A stretch of 64,000 nt of DNA, taken from contig NZ_NBDP01000003.1 in assembly GCF_004123845.1 (NCBI RefSeq), positions 434,001 through 498,000 of the forward strand. Direction: 5' to 3'. Under the pieces are notes generated by a model that was given only the letters and a program-made list of their open reading frames with translations, was not told the origin of the DNA and did not search any database. This DNA comes from Allobosea sp. Tri-44. GTDB taxonomy: Bacteria; Pseudomonadota; Alphaproteobacteria; Rhizobiales; Beijerinckiaceae. Positions 28,695-38,488 of this stretch are shown here, piece by piece. Each line of letters begins with the position of its first letter. Positions within the stretch are counted from its first letter, which is position 1. The translations under genes were made by a program, and so were the position numbers.

Positions 28695-29399
28695 GTGAAG
28701 ACGCGCGAGGCGCTGTCGGTCTCGTTCCTGCCGGAGGCGGGTTCAGAGCCGGTCGAATGGGTGATCGCCGACGCGCCGGTCGGCTATGAAGCGGCCGTCG
28801 CCGAGATGGAAGCGCGCGCCGCACTGATCGCGGACGGCGTTGCGCGCGAGCGGGTTTGGCTGGTCGAACACCCGGCGCTCTATACCGCCGGCACCTCGGC
28901 CAAGGACGGGGACCTGCTGACGCCGGAGCGTTTTCCGGTGCACCGGACCGGGCGGGGCGGGCAGTTCACCTATCATGGCCCCGGCCAGCGCGTGGCTTAC
29001 GTGATGCTCGACCTGAAACGGCGGGAGCCGGATCTGCGCCGTTTCGTCTCCGCGCTGGAGGCCTGGCTGATCGGCACGCTCGCCGCCTTCAACATCCGTG
29101 GCGAGCGGCGCGAGGAGCGCGTCGGTGTCTGGGTGCGTCGCCCCGAGAAAGGGACGGATGCCGAGGACAAGATCGCCGCGCTGGGCATTCGCGTCCGGCG
29201 CTGGGTCTCGTTCCACGGCATCTCGCTCAATGTCGAGCCGGAGCTGGCGCATTTCGACGGCATCGTGCCCTGCGGCGTCTCCGACCAGGGCGTGACCTCG
29301 CTGGTCGATCTCGGTTTGCCGGTGGCCATGCCGGAGGTCGACAGCGCGCTAAGGGCGCAGTTCGAGCAGATTTTCGGTCCGACGGTCGCGGTTTCCTGA
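28695..29399 (+). CDS. lipB: Octanoyltransferase LipB
   Basis: The 234-aa enzyme transfers octanoyl from acyl-carrier protein to lipoyl domains of 2-oxoacid dehydrogenases and the glycine cleavage H protein. Motifs: [16 protein letters not shown] (acyl-binding loop), [20 protein letters not shown] (catalytic Lys and helix) and FDGIVPCGV (catalytic Cys). The start is GTG at 28695. No lipA is adjacent. The family's length and motifs leave little doubt about function. Confidence 0.95.
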   Translation: MKTREALSVSFLPEAGSEPVEWVIADAPVGYEAAVAEMEARAALIADGVARERVWLVEHPALYTAGTSAKDGDLLTPERFPVHRTGRGGQFTYHGPGQRVAYVMLDLKRREPDLRRFVSALEAWLIGTLAAFNIRGERREERVGVWVRRPEKGTDAEDKIAALGIRVRRWVSFHGISLNVEPELAHFDGIVPCGVSDQGVTSLVDLGLPVAMPEVDSALRAQFEQIFGPTVAVS

Positions 29400-29460
29400 G
29401 GTTTACCTTTCGTTGACCATCCGCCGGGATGCTTGCCCCGTGACATCAACCACGGGGACG

Positions 29461-29664
29461 ATGATGACGAGGATCATCTTCGCGGGCTGCCTGGCGGCCC
29501 TGCTTTCAGCCTGTTCGACCACCGAGGAACGCATTGCTGGCGCTGCGGCTGGTGCCGGCACGGGCGCGATCATCGGCGGGCCGATCGGCGCCGTCGCGGG
29601 CGGGGCGGTCGGCGCATTCGCCGCTCCGACCGTAACGGGGTCGGTCAAGCGGATGCGCGAATAG
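29461..29664 (+). CDS. Small glycine-zipper lipoprotein
   Basis: The 67-aa protein has a lipobox (LLSAC, Cys near residue 18) after a short signal helix. Most of the mature part is a glycine-zipper ([20 protein letters not shown] then [11 protein letters not shown]), which can insert into or pack in the outer membrane. It lacks further domains. Similar small glycine-zipper lipoproteins are frequent in Hyphomicrobiales and poorly understood. It lies between lipB and mccB with no clear operon link. The ATG pair at 29461/29464 follows GGGGACG. Confidence 0.75.
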   Translation: MMTRIIFAGCLAALLSACSTTEERIAGAAAGAGTGAIIGGPIGAVAGGAVGAFAAPTVTGSVKRMRE

Positions 29665-29767
29665 CGCTGCGTCGTTTCGCGCACGGCGCATCTGCGCGCC
29701 GTCGCCTGTTTGCCTTTTGGGCGCGGCGCGCCATAACCGGGCGAGAATTATCGCAAGGGAGCGCGCC

Positions 29768-31374
<1,607 letters not shown>

Positions 31375-31375
<1 letters not shown>

Positions 31376-31402
31376 GAGCGCGGCGGGCGGCCGCCGCGCT
31401 CT
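31375..31402. terminator. Bidirectional hairpin between mccB and the TctC-type gene
   Basis: AGAGCGCGGCGG-GCGG-CCGCCGCGCTCT is a perfect 12-bp stem with a 4-nt loop between convergent genes. The flanking T-run is weak (TCTTCGTC), so termination is likely but not certain. Confidence 0.55.
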
Positions 31403-31405
31403 TCG

Positions 31406-32374
31406 TCAATTCTTGGTCAGCCCGAGCTCCTTCAGCACGCCGTTGCCGCGCTCGGTGAAGGCCTTCACATAGGCGGCGAATTCCTCCGGCTTGTCCCAGA
31501 CCGGGGTGATGCCGCGATCGGCCATGCCCTTGCGGACATCCTCGCGCTGCATGGTGCGCTGGGCGGCGTCGAACAGGATCTTGCGGCGGTCGGCCGGCAC
31601 GCCCTTGGGCGCGGCGAGCGCGAACCAGTTCTGATAGGTCCAGTCGAGCCCGGCCTCCTTGGCGCTCGGCACGTCCGGGAAGTTCGGGTGGCGCTCCTCG
31701 GTCATCAGCAGGATGGTGCGCACGCGGCCCGCTTCCAGCATGGCCTTGGCTTCGATCGGCGAGCCGGTGAAGACCTGGAGGCCGCCGGCGACGAGATCCT
31801 GCAAAGCAGGGGCGCCGCCATTGCTCGGCACCCAGCGCACGGCGTCGGGCGCGATGCCGGCTGCCTTCAGAATGCCGCCCGAGGCGATATGCCAGGAGCC
31901 GCCGACGCCGGTGCCGGACGCCATGATCGACCCCTTCGGACTCTCCTTGACCGCCCTGAGATAATCGGCCGCGGTCTTCCACGGGCTGTCGGCCTTGACG
32001 GTGATCCCAGCCGGGATCAGCGATACCCGCGAGAACATGTCGATCGAGTCAGGCGTGAGATCGCCGAGGCCGAGCGACTTGAAGAAGGAGATCTCCGGGC
32101 TGACGCCGCCGATGGTGTAGCCGTCCGCCGTGGCGGTCGAGATCGCAGTATGGCCGGTGATCCCGCCGCCGCCGGTGCGGTTGACGACGTTGACCGGCTG
32201 CTTCAGCTCGGCCTCCAGCCCATTGGCGAAGATGCGCATCACCGAATCCATGCCGCCGCCGGCCGCCCAGGGCACGATCAATTGCACCGGCCGATCCGGA
32301 AAGGCGAAGGCCGGCATTGCGCCGGCCGTGAGCGCAGCCAGAGCCAGCGCGAGCTTGCGGAACCCCTTCATCAT
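31406..32374 (-). CDS. TctC-type (Bug) periplasmic solute-binding protein, orphan
   Basis: The 322-aa protein has a signal peptide (KLALALAALTAGAMPAFA) followed by the Bug/TctC fold: FPDRPVQLIVPWAAGGGMDS, VNVVNRTGGGGITGHTAIST and ADGYTIGGVS, with the ligand-site loop GTGVGGSWHIA. These proteins bind carboxylates such as citrate, dicarboxylates, aromatic acids or amino acids and hand them to TctAB membrane subunits. No TctA or TctB is present, which is common for orphan Bug proteins. A perfect palindrome, CTTGCATGCAAG, lies 26 bp upstream. The ATG pair at 32374/32371 follows GGGAGGAT. Confidence 0.88.
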   Translation of the reverse strand: MMKGFRKLALALAALTAGAMPAFAFPDRPVQLIVPWAAGGGMDSVMRIFANGLEAELKQPVNVVNRTGGGGITGHTAISTATADGYTIGGVSPEISFFKSLGLGDLTPDSIDMFSRVSLIPAGITVKADSPWKTAADYLRAVKESPKGSIMASGTGVGGSWHIASGGILKAAGIAPDAVRWVPSNGGAPALQDLVAGGLQVFTGSPIEAKAMLEAGRVRTILLMTEERHPNFPDVPSAKEAGLDWTYQNWFALAAPKGVPADRRKILFDAAQRTMQREDVRKGMADRGITPVWDKPEEFAAYVKAFTERGNGVLKELGLTKN

Positions 32375-32399
32375 AATCCTCCCATGCTTGTCGCTTGTT

Positions 32400-32411
32400 C
32401 TTGCATGCAAG
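32400..32411. promoter_or_regulatory. Perfect 12-bp palindrome upstream of the TctC-type gene
   Basis: CTTGCATGCAAG lies 26-37 bp upstream of the start at 32374, overlapping the likely promoter. Its TTGCATGCAA core resembles GntR-family operators of the TTGTATACAA kind. No GntR gene is nearby. Confidence 0.35.
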
Positions 32412-32563
32412 GAGTAGAGCGCTCTCGGGCGAGCGGCAAGAGTGTATGCGGAATTTTGTATGCAGGATATCGCGGCGCGGATCTGCATGGCGGTGGTCGT
32501 CTTGCGGCGATGGCGATGCAGAAGCCGCTCGGCGGGTGAAGTACCTGGCCGACGGTCGTCCGA

Positions 32564-33016
32564 TCAGAGCGGAACCGTCGTCGTCTCTTTCGCGGTCTTG
32601 TTGACGACCATGGTGTAGTAGCGCGTCACGTTGCTGCCTTCGCCGAACAGGAGCTCGCAGAGCGCCGTCACCTCGTCCATGTCGGCGACGCGCAGCATCA
32701 GGATCACGTCGGTCTGGCCGGTGACGCCATAGGCCTGGACGACAGCGGGCTGTCGCGCCGCCAGCTCCAGGAACTGCCGCCGGCTCGGCTCGTCATGCCG
32801 GGCGAGCTCGACGGTGATGATCACCTTGAGGCCCTTGCCGGTCCTAGCGGGATCGAGGATCGCGACGGTGCGCAGGATCAGCCCGGCCGCTTCCAGCCGG
32901 CGGATCCGCCGCAGGCAGCTCGACGGCGCAAGGCCCACTTCCTCGGCCAGCTGCGCGTTGGTGCGCGAGGCGTCGGCCTGGAGCAGGTTCAGGAGCTTTC
33001 TGTCGATGCGATCCAT
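32564..33016 (-). CDS. Lrp/AsnC family transcriptional regulator
   Basis: The 150-aa regulator has an N-terminal HTH: RIDRKLLNLLQADASRTNAQ, LAEEVGLAPSSCLRRIRRLE. A RAM (Lrp ligand) domain follows, with KVIITVELARHDE and AYGVTGQTDVILMLRVADMD. Lrp-type proteins bind amino acids or related effectors and usually regulate their own gene and a neighbouring transport or catabolic gene. It diverges from the membrane protein at 33130. The ATG at 33016 was preferred because AAGGA sits nine bases upstream; the ATG at 33025 abuts that site. Confidence 0.92.
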   Translation of the reverse strand: MDRIDRKLLNLLQADASRTNAQLAEEVGLAPSSCLRRIRRLEAAGLILRTVAILDPARTGKGLKVIITVELARHDEPSRRQFLELAARQPAVVQAYGVTGQTDVILMLRVADMDEVTALCELLFGEGSNVTRYYTMVVNKTAKETTTVPL

Positions 33017-33037
33017 CGCGGCCATTCCTTCGCCTGT

Positions 33038-33056
33038 CGTGCAATAAAATTGCACG
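33038..33056. promoter_or_regulatory. Lrp-type operator, perfect inverted repeat
   Basis: CGTGCAAT-AAA-ATTGCACG is a perfect 8-bp inverted repeat with a 3-bp spacer. It lies between the Lrp gene start (33016) and the divergent gene (33130). Lrp/AsnC family operators are usually short palindromes in just this position. Confidence 0.6.
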
Positions 33057-33129
33057 AAGTCGACGATTTTGACCACCGCCGCGCATGCATCGGCGCTAGT
33101 TTCCCAGCGTCAATCGAGGACCACCGCCG

Positions 33130-34089
33130 ATGCCGCTGCAAACCCAGTTTTACCGCAAGACACTGGAGACGCTGGCCGTCTACCGCGAGCTGGTGGTGAT
33201 CATGGTTCCGATCGCCGTGGGGACGCAGGCTTTGACCGAGCTCGGTGTGATCAAGGCAGTCGCGCCCTGGCTCGCGCCGGCGATGGGGCTGTTCGGCTTG
33301 CCGCCGGAGCTGGCGCTGGCCTGGCTGACGGGGTTGCTGGTCGGGATGTGGGGCGCCGTGGTCGTCCTGTTCACGCTCGTGCCGATGACGGCGCTCAGCA
33401 CCGCCGACATGACCGTGTTCTCCAGCCTGCTCCTGATGGCGCATGCCATTCCGGTCGAGCAGCGCATCGTCGCCAGGGCCGGGCCGAGTTTCTGGACGAC
33501 CTCGATCTTACGCATCGCCGGGGCGATGGCCTTCGCCGCGCTGCTGCACCAGCTCTTTTCGGCGACGGGCTGGCTGTCGCAACCGATCGCCCCGGTCTGG
33601 AAGCCCATGGCGGGCGAGGGCGGCTGGATCGGCTTCGCCTATGGCACCGCCAAGACGCTGGTCGTGATGCTCGGGGTCCTGCTCGCCCTGTCCTGGGCGA
33701 TGGAACTGCTCAGGGCCGCCGGCATTCTCGACGTGCTCTACAAGGCGCTCGCCCCGCTGTTCCGGCTGGTCGGCCTGCGCCAGGAGGCGTTGCCCTTCAC
33801 CACTGTCGGCCTGCTGCTCGGCATTTCCTATGGCAGCGGATTGATGCTGGCGGAGGTACGCCGGCAGCCGATCGAACCGCGCCAGGTCTTCCTCGCCAGC
33901 GTCTTCATGGGCTTCGCCCACAGCCTGATCGAGGACACATTGGTCGTAGTCGCATTGGGCGCCGACCTGACCAGCGTGCTGTTCGGGCGGCTGCTCTTTG
34001 CGATCGTCGCGACGGCGGCCGTCGCCTTTGTCCTTGAGCGGTTTTCGGGTGCGCCGATGGCGCAGGGTAACTCCGCGAGCCGGTCCTAG
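33130..34089 (+). CDS. Nucleoside-recognition/gate-domain membrane protein
   Basis: The 319-aa inner-membrane protein has about eight TM helices arranged as two related gate domains, each ending in a conserved loop (GMWGAVVVLFTLVPMT; GISYGSGLMLAEVRRQPIEP with HSLIEDTLVVVALG). This is the layout of nucleoside-recognition (Gate) proteins such as those near spore-maturation factors and YjiH-like transporters. The substrate is unknown, but the divergent Lrp regulator suggests an amino acid or related small nitrogen compound. It has no obvious operon partner. Confidence 0.75.
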   Translation: MPLQTQFYRKTLETLAVYRELVVIMVPIAVGTQALTELGVIKAVAPWLAPAMGLFGLPPELALAWLTGLLVGMWGAVVVLFTLVPMTALSTADMTVFSSLLLMAHAIPVEQRIVARAGPSFWTTSILRIAGAMAFAALLHQLFSATGWLSQPIAPVWKPMAGEGGWIGFAYGTAKTLVVMLGVLLALSWAMELLRAAGILDVLYKALAPLFRLVGLRQEALPFTTVGLLLGISYGSGLMLAEVRRQPIEPRQVFLASVFMGFAHSLIEDTLVVVALGADLTSVLFGRLLFAIVATAAVAFVLERFSGAPMAQGNSASRS

Positions 34090-34154
34090 TTGCGTCAGGT
34101 AAGCTGGTCACCTCCTGCTCAGCCGTTTGGACGCTTCCGACGAGCTTTCGGCGT

Positions 34155-34397
34155 CTAGGCTTGCGGAATCTCAGCGCCTTCCAAATTCAAGCCGGCGCGA
34201 TAAAACGGCCTGCCATACTCGTCGCGAACCACGACGCGCAGGCCGATATTGTCAGAGATAGGTAGCTTCTCGCCGATCATTACGGCCAGGATCGCGTGTG
34301 CGGCATTTTTTGCGCTCTCGCGGTCAGGAAAGTCGACGCCTTCGTCGTCTGCGTCGGCAGCCGTGCCATCATCGGTGTCGAAATAGAAGCGTGCCAT
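34155..34397 (-). CDS. DUF6894 family small protein
   Basis: The 80-aa protein opens MARFYFDTDDGTAADADDEG, the standard start of DUF6894 (short conserved alphaproteobacterial proteins with a ...FHV.DG...D..G motif, then D..SA...A). It continues FPDRESAKNAAHAILA and LRVVVRDEYGRPFYRAGL. These proteins are cytosolic and of unknown role, often in many copies per genome. It is downstream of the Crp/Fnr gene, in the same orientation. Confidence 0.85.
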   Translation of the reverse strand: MARFYFDTDDGTAADADDEGVDFPDRESAKNAAHAILAVMIGEKLPISDNIGLRVVVRDEYGRPFYRAGLNLEGAEIPQA

Positions 34398-34450
34398 GTT
34401 CGCAGAATGCCGTTGCCCGCCCTGTGTTCCCCGCCTGGCGGGAAAAACCT

Positions 34451-35182
34451 CTACTTCTTCAAAAGAGGCAGGTGGAGATAGTTCGGATCGAAGTCGGCCC
34501 GATCACTCAACTCTTTCCAATTTAGCACGCGAAGCTGGCCGGCGCGAATTTCGACCAGCTTTGCCCGCCGCAGCTCCCGCAGCTTCTTGTTGATGTGAAC
34601 GGTCGACAAACCGAGAGCATCGCCGATTTCGGTCTGCGTCAGCGGCATAACGCAGGTCACCCCGTCAGAAAGGCCTATCGACCTCATTCGGGTGATGTAT
34701 TCGCAGAGGAAGTGGGCGATACGCGCCGGCGCGCTGCGTTTACCGATACTGGCGGTCCAGCCCCGCAGGATCGCGGTTTCGATCAGGACTTCCAGCCAGA
34801 ACGCTCTCGAAAGCTCATAAGATTGCTGCAGCGCCTGTTTGATCGCCGAATGGGGAATGAAGCCGACCGTTGCAGCTGAAATCGTTCCGACGGTGTGGTC
34901 CATGACGTCGATATGGATCGACTGCAGATCCGGGATGTCGCCCGGCATGTGTAGGGATAATATCTGCCGGCCGCCATCCTTGATGACCTTGTATCGGCAG
35001 AGCAATCCATCGATGACGATGCAGCATTGATTGTTATGCCGACCCTCCAGGATGATATCCTTGCGGGCTTCATAGCGCCTTATGGTGATCGGGAGCCCGA
35101 GAAGGGTGCTTTTGTCGGAAAGGGAGAGAGCGGACCGCGCTTCCAGCTTTCTGGTCAGGACGTCCAGGATCTGCGACCGCAT
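34451..35182 (-). CDS. Crp/Fnr family transcriptional regulator
   Basis: The 243-aa protein has an N-terminal cyclic-nucleotide-binding-type domain (residues about 20-140; ILEGRHNNQCCIVIDGLLCRY, then GGRQILSLHMPGDIPDLQSI). A C-terminal Crp-type HTH reads PLTQTEIGDALGLSTVHINK, KLRELRRAKLVEI. There is no CxxC...C cluster, so it is not an FNR-type oxygen sensor. Similar proteins are common in soil alphaproteobacteria and their effectors are mostly unknown. It precedes the DUF6894 gene and may be transcribed with it. Confidence 0.9.
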   Translation of the reverse strand: MRSQILDVLTRKLEARSALSLSDKSTLLGLPITIRRYEARKDIILEGRHNNQCCIVIDGLLCRYKVIKDGGRQILSLHMPGDIPDLQSIHIDVMDHTVGTISAATVGFIPHSAIKQALQQSYELSRAFWLEVLIETAILRGWTASIGKRSAPARIAHFLCEYITRMRSIGLSDGVTCVMPLTQTEIGDALGLSTVHINKKLRELRRAKLVEIRAGQLRVLNWKELSDRADFDPNYLHLPLLKK

Positions 35183-35459
35183 CAGCGGAATCCGATACGC
35201 AACCCAGTGACGGGTACGGCCGCGGGCCGTTCCATGCCGGCAGTGAGCAGAGCGATTCTCGGCGCAGTCATTCGCCCTTGGTAGTCGGGGCCATTTGCCT
35301 GCGGGATGTCATTTGACAAGTATGCCGGCTCGCGATCGCGCGCGCCGCGAAAACCCACGGGCGCCTGCGGGAAACGCAGGTTCGCCGGCCGCTAAGACTG
35401 CCGTTCCATTGTCGAACGAGTATCGTCGCCCTTCGGGTGAGGTAGGCCGCCGCCGATCC

Positions 35460-36551
35460 CTATCCCAGACTGAACGCCTCGTGGATGGCGCTCTGCACGC
35501 CGCCGCCCATGATCGGGCCGCCGCCGGCGACGTGGATGGCGTCGCCGACCAGCGCGGCGCCCAACCCGTGGCGCGGCGTCAGCATCGGGGCGAACTGCTC
35601 CCAGCCGTCGCTGGCGGGGTCATAGGCCTCCATCTGGCCGAAGACGCGGTTGGTGCCTTCGCCGCCCATGATGAAGACCTTGCCGCGATAGAGCACGGCG
35701 CCATGGCCGGAGCGCGCTGTCGGCAGCGGGTTGCGCGGCGCCCATTTGTCGGCCGCCGGATCATAGGCGTGGTGCAGGTTCGAATTGGTGTGAAAGCTGT
35801 CGACGCGCCCGCCGATGACGTGGATCAGGTTGCCGATGGCGAGCGTGCCGGTGTGGTCGCGCGCCGTCGGCATCGGCGTGCGCTCGCTCCAGGCATCGGC
35901 CTTGGGATCGTAGACGCGGTGCCAGTTGACCGAGGTCTTGGTGTCGGTGGTGTCGCCGATGGCGCCGCCGATCGAATATAGCAGGCCATTCAGCCCGACG
36001 ATCGCGGCCGAGCCGATCGGGCGGGCCAGGGGCGCGATCTCCGCCCATTTGTCCGTCTTGGGATCATAGACGAAGCAGCGCGGATGCGGCTTGCGGTTCT
36101 GCTCGAGGAAGCCGCCGATGGCGTAGAGTTTTCCATCGAGGAAGGCGACGCCGACATGGTTGGCGCCTTGGGGCAGGGGCGCGCCGTCAGCCCATTTGTC
36201 GGCCTTGGGCTCGTAGACGTGATGATAGGGCCGGTCGGTGCGCTGCTCGCCATAGCCGCCGACGATATGCATGCGATCGTCAAAGGCTGCCGCCCAGGCC
36301 ATTTCCGAGCGCGGCAGCGGCAGCAGGGCCTTGGGCTGCCAGCGGCCGGGATTGGCGGCCTTGGCCGCCGGTGAATCGAAGACGTTCTGCGAGGCGGCGA
36401 GCTCGGGCTTGCCGATGCGGCCGGGCTGGTTCAGCCGCTCGTAATGGCCGCCATGCTGCTCATGGCCGGGCTGCTGGGCGAGAGAGGGGGCGGGGGCGGC
36501 GAGCCCCGCGGCCCCGGCGGCGATGAAACTGCGGCGGCTCAGGCTGGTCAT
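35460..36551 (-). CDS. Tat-exported Kelch-type beta-propeller protein
   Basis: The 363-aa protein has a twin-arginine signal (SRRSFIAAGAAGLAAPAPSL). Five to six Kelch repeats follow, each with a Gly-Gly turn, D.W and a hydrophobic strand: IVGGYGEQ, YAIGGFLEQ, YSIGGAIGD, HVIGGRVDS and FIMGGEGTN, with YDPKTDKWAE, YDPKADAWSE and YDPAADKWAP between them. Kelch propellers bind proteins or carbohydrates. The Tat signal suggests a periplasmic folded domain. No partner gene is obvious; the SDR at 36707 is divergent. Confidence 0.9.
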   Translation of the reverse strand: MTSLSRRSFIAAGAAGLAAPAPSLAQQPGHEQHGGHYERLNQPGRIGKPELAASQNVFDSPAAKAANPGRWQPKALLPLPRSEMAWAAAFDDRMHIVGGYGEQRTDRPYHHVYEPKADKWADGAPLPQGANHVGVAFLDGKLYAIGGFLEQNRKPHPRCFVYDPKTDKWAEIAPLARPIGSAAIVGLNGLLYSIGGAIGDTTDTKTSVNWHRVYDPKADAWSERTPMPTARDHTGTLAIGNLIHVIGGRVDSFHTNSNLHHAYDPAADKWAPRNPLPTARSGHGAVLYRGKVFIMGGEGTNRVFGQMEAYDPASDGWEQFAPMLTPRHGLGAALVGDAIHVAGGGPIMGGGVQSAIHEAFSLG

Positions 36552-36706
36552 GATGCATCCTCCCTCGCTAGAACTGTAGGACAGACGCTGCGTCAGGCAA
36601 GCGCAGGCGCGGAGCCGGTTTGCCGGAAAAGCGGTTCCGTATACTGCATGCGCTGCTATGGTGCGGCACCTGAAACGGTTGAAATAGCGGTAAGGCGAGG
36701 AAGCGC

Positions 36707-37468
36707 ATGTCTGGGCATAACAAGGTCGCGATCATCACCGGTGCCGGCTCGGGCGTCGGTCGGGCTGTCGCCATCGCCTTCCTGAAGGACGGCTATCGCA
36801 CTGTGCTGGCCGGGCGCCGCGCCGATGCGCTGGAAGAGACGATCACGCTCTCGGGCGCCCCGGCCGAGCAGGCGCTCGCGGTCTCGACCGACGTGACCGA
36901 CAAGAAGTCCGTCGAGGCGCTGTTCGCCAAGACCAAGGACAAGTTCGGCCGGGTCGACGTGCTGTTCAACAATGCCGGCGTCAATGCGCCAGGCGGCGTG
37001 CTGCTCGAGGACCTCTCGCTGGAAGACTGGCAGAGGGTGGTCGACACCAATCTGACCGGCCCGTTCCTGTGCACGCAGGAGGCCTTCAAGGTGATGAAGT
37101 CGCAGGAGCCGCGCGGCGGGCGCATCATCAACAACGGCTCGATCTCGGCGCAGGTGCCGCGGCCGAATTCGGCGGCCTACACCGCGACCAAGCACGCCAT
37201 CTCCGGACTGACCAAGACCGCCTCGCTCGACGGGCGCAAATACGACATCGCCGTCGGCCAGGTCGATATCGGCAACGCGCTGACCGAGATGGCCAAGAAG
37301 ATGACCACCGGCGTGCCGCAGCCGGACGGCTCGATCAAGGTCGAGCCGGTGATGGATGTCGACCATGTCGCGACCACCGTGCTGCACATGGCCGGCCTGC
37401 CGCTCGACGCCAACATCCTGTTCGTCACGGTGATGGCGACGAAGGCCCCGCTCGTCGGGCGCGGGTGA
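36707..37468 (+). CDS. SDR family oxidoreductase
   Basis: The 253-aa enzyme has the classical SDR fold: [20 protein letters not shown] (NAD(P)-binding TGxxxGxG), [20 protein letters not shown], an active-site Ser in [14 protein letters not shown] and the YxxxK pair in [15 protein letters not shown]. Arg in [11 protein letters not shown] favours NADP. The substrate is unknown. It diverges from the Kelch gene and is followed by a family A repeat. Confidence 0.9.
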   Translation: MSGHNKVAIITGAGSGVGRAVAIAFLKDGYRTVLAGRRADALEETITLSGAPAEQALAVSTDVTDKKSVEALFAKTKDKFGRVDVLFNNAGVNAPGGVLLEDLSLEDWQRVVDTNLTGPFLCTQEAFKVMKSQEPRGGRIINNGSISAQVPRPNSAAYTATKHAISGLTKTASLDGRKYDIAVGQVDIGNALTEMAKKMTTGVPQPDGSIKVEPVMDVDHVATTVLHMAGLPLDANILFVTVMATKAPLVGRG

Positions 37469-37515
37469 GCGGGCGGTTCCGCAAGCGCCACCGCCGTGAG
37501 CGGCGACCCGCTGTC

Positions 37516-37669
37516 GTCATGGTCGGGCCAGTCCCGGCCAGCGACGGCTTGCGATGAGCGTTTTTTGCGCGACACTGCCCGGGGCGGCCCGGGAGTGCCT
37601 CGCTTGTCAGCCTTCGATGCGTCGGAACGGGATCAAGACGTGGATGGTCGGGACAAGCCCGACCATGAC
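37516..37669. repeat. Palindromic intergenic repeat, family A, copy 4
   Basis: Starts GTCATGGTCGGG and ends CCCGACCATGAC, with GTCGGGACAAGCCCGAC inside. It lies at or near the start of the CDF-like gene, which makes that gene's start uncertain. Confidence 0.7.
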
Positions 37670-38332
37670 GGGGAGGGCGCTCGCATCGAGAGCGAGCCCG
37701 GCCATGCCGCGCCGGTCGATCCCAGGGTTGGGCGCGCCTATCGGCTGACGATCTGGGGCATCGCACTCGGCATCCTGATCTTTGCCGGCAATGTCGTGCT
37801 CTGGGCGCTCGCGGTCGGCAACAACCAGCTGTTCAAGGACGGCGTCGATTGGGTTTACGACGTTGCGCTCTACGGCATCGCCGCTGTGGTCTTCGGGCGC
37901 GACGAGCGGGCTGAGAAGCTGGCTGCGCTCGGCATCGGGGCGGTGATGGCAGTCGCGGGCTTCCACACGCTCTACGACCTCTGGGACAAGATCCTGCGGC
38001 CGCGGCCGATCGAGCTCTTCACGCTCGGCTTCTCGGCGGCGAGCGCGATCCTGATCGCCTATCTGATCATCGGCGTGCTCTGGCGTTTTCGGGGCGAGTC
38101 CAATCCGGTGATCAAGGCGACCTGGCTGTCCTCGCGCAACGATGCGATCTCGACGACCGGCTTCGCGCTGCTCGGCCTCGGCGCGCGGCTCTTGCCGGTG
38201 CGCTGGCCGGAATACCTGTTCGATGTCTTCGTCGCCTTCCTCTGCTTCCAGGCGACCTGGGCGATCTGGCGCGCGACCAGACAGTCGCAAAACCAGACGA
38301 AAGTCGAAGCAAAAGAAGAATATTCTTCGTAG
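37640..38332 (+). CDS. CDF-like cation transporter membrane domain
   Basis: The roughly 230-aa membrane protein resembles the transmembrane half of cation diffusion facilitators. Early TM2 has FKDGVDWVYDVALYGIAAVV, an HxxxD/DxxxD-like metal site, and a later helix has SSRNDAISTTGFALLGLGAR, the second CDF Asp site. The cytosolic C-terminal CDF domain is missing; a short charged tail (SQNQTKVEAKEEYSS) ends it. It may export a divalent metal, or be a related non-transporting protein. The start is uncertain because a palindromic repeat overlaps the 5' end; GTG at 37640 is a guess. Confidence 0.6.
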   Translation: MDGRDKPDHDGEGARIESEPGHAAPVDPRVGRAYRLTIWGIALGILIFAGNVVLWALAVGNNQLFKDGVDWVYDVALYGIAAVVFGRDERAEKLAALGIGAVMAVAGFHTLYDLWDKILRPRPIELFTLGFSAASAILIAYLIIGVLWRFRGESNPVIKATWLSSRNDAISTTGFALLGLGARLLPVRWPEYLFDVFVAFLCFQATWAIWRATRQSQNQTKVEAKEEYSS

Positions 38333-38488
38333 ACCAAGGTCGTACGACTGGCTTGTTCTGCGCTACGCGCGAACAAAAAAATCCTGTCCGGCTTCTCCTG
38401 CAGAGGCTGTGGCGAAATCATGGCAACCCCTGCAATTCATGCCGAACGGTGCCGATATCCCGGCCCTTCGGCGCCAAGGAGCGCCAGA

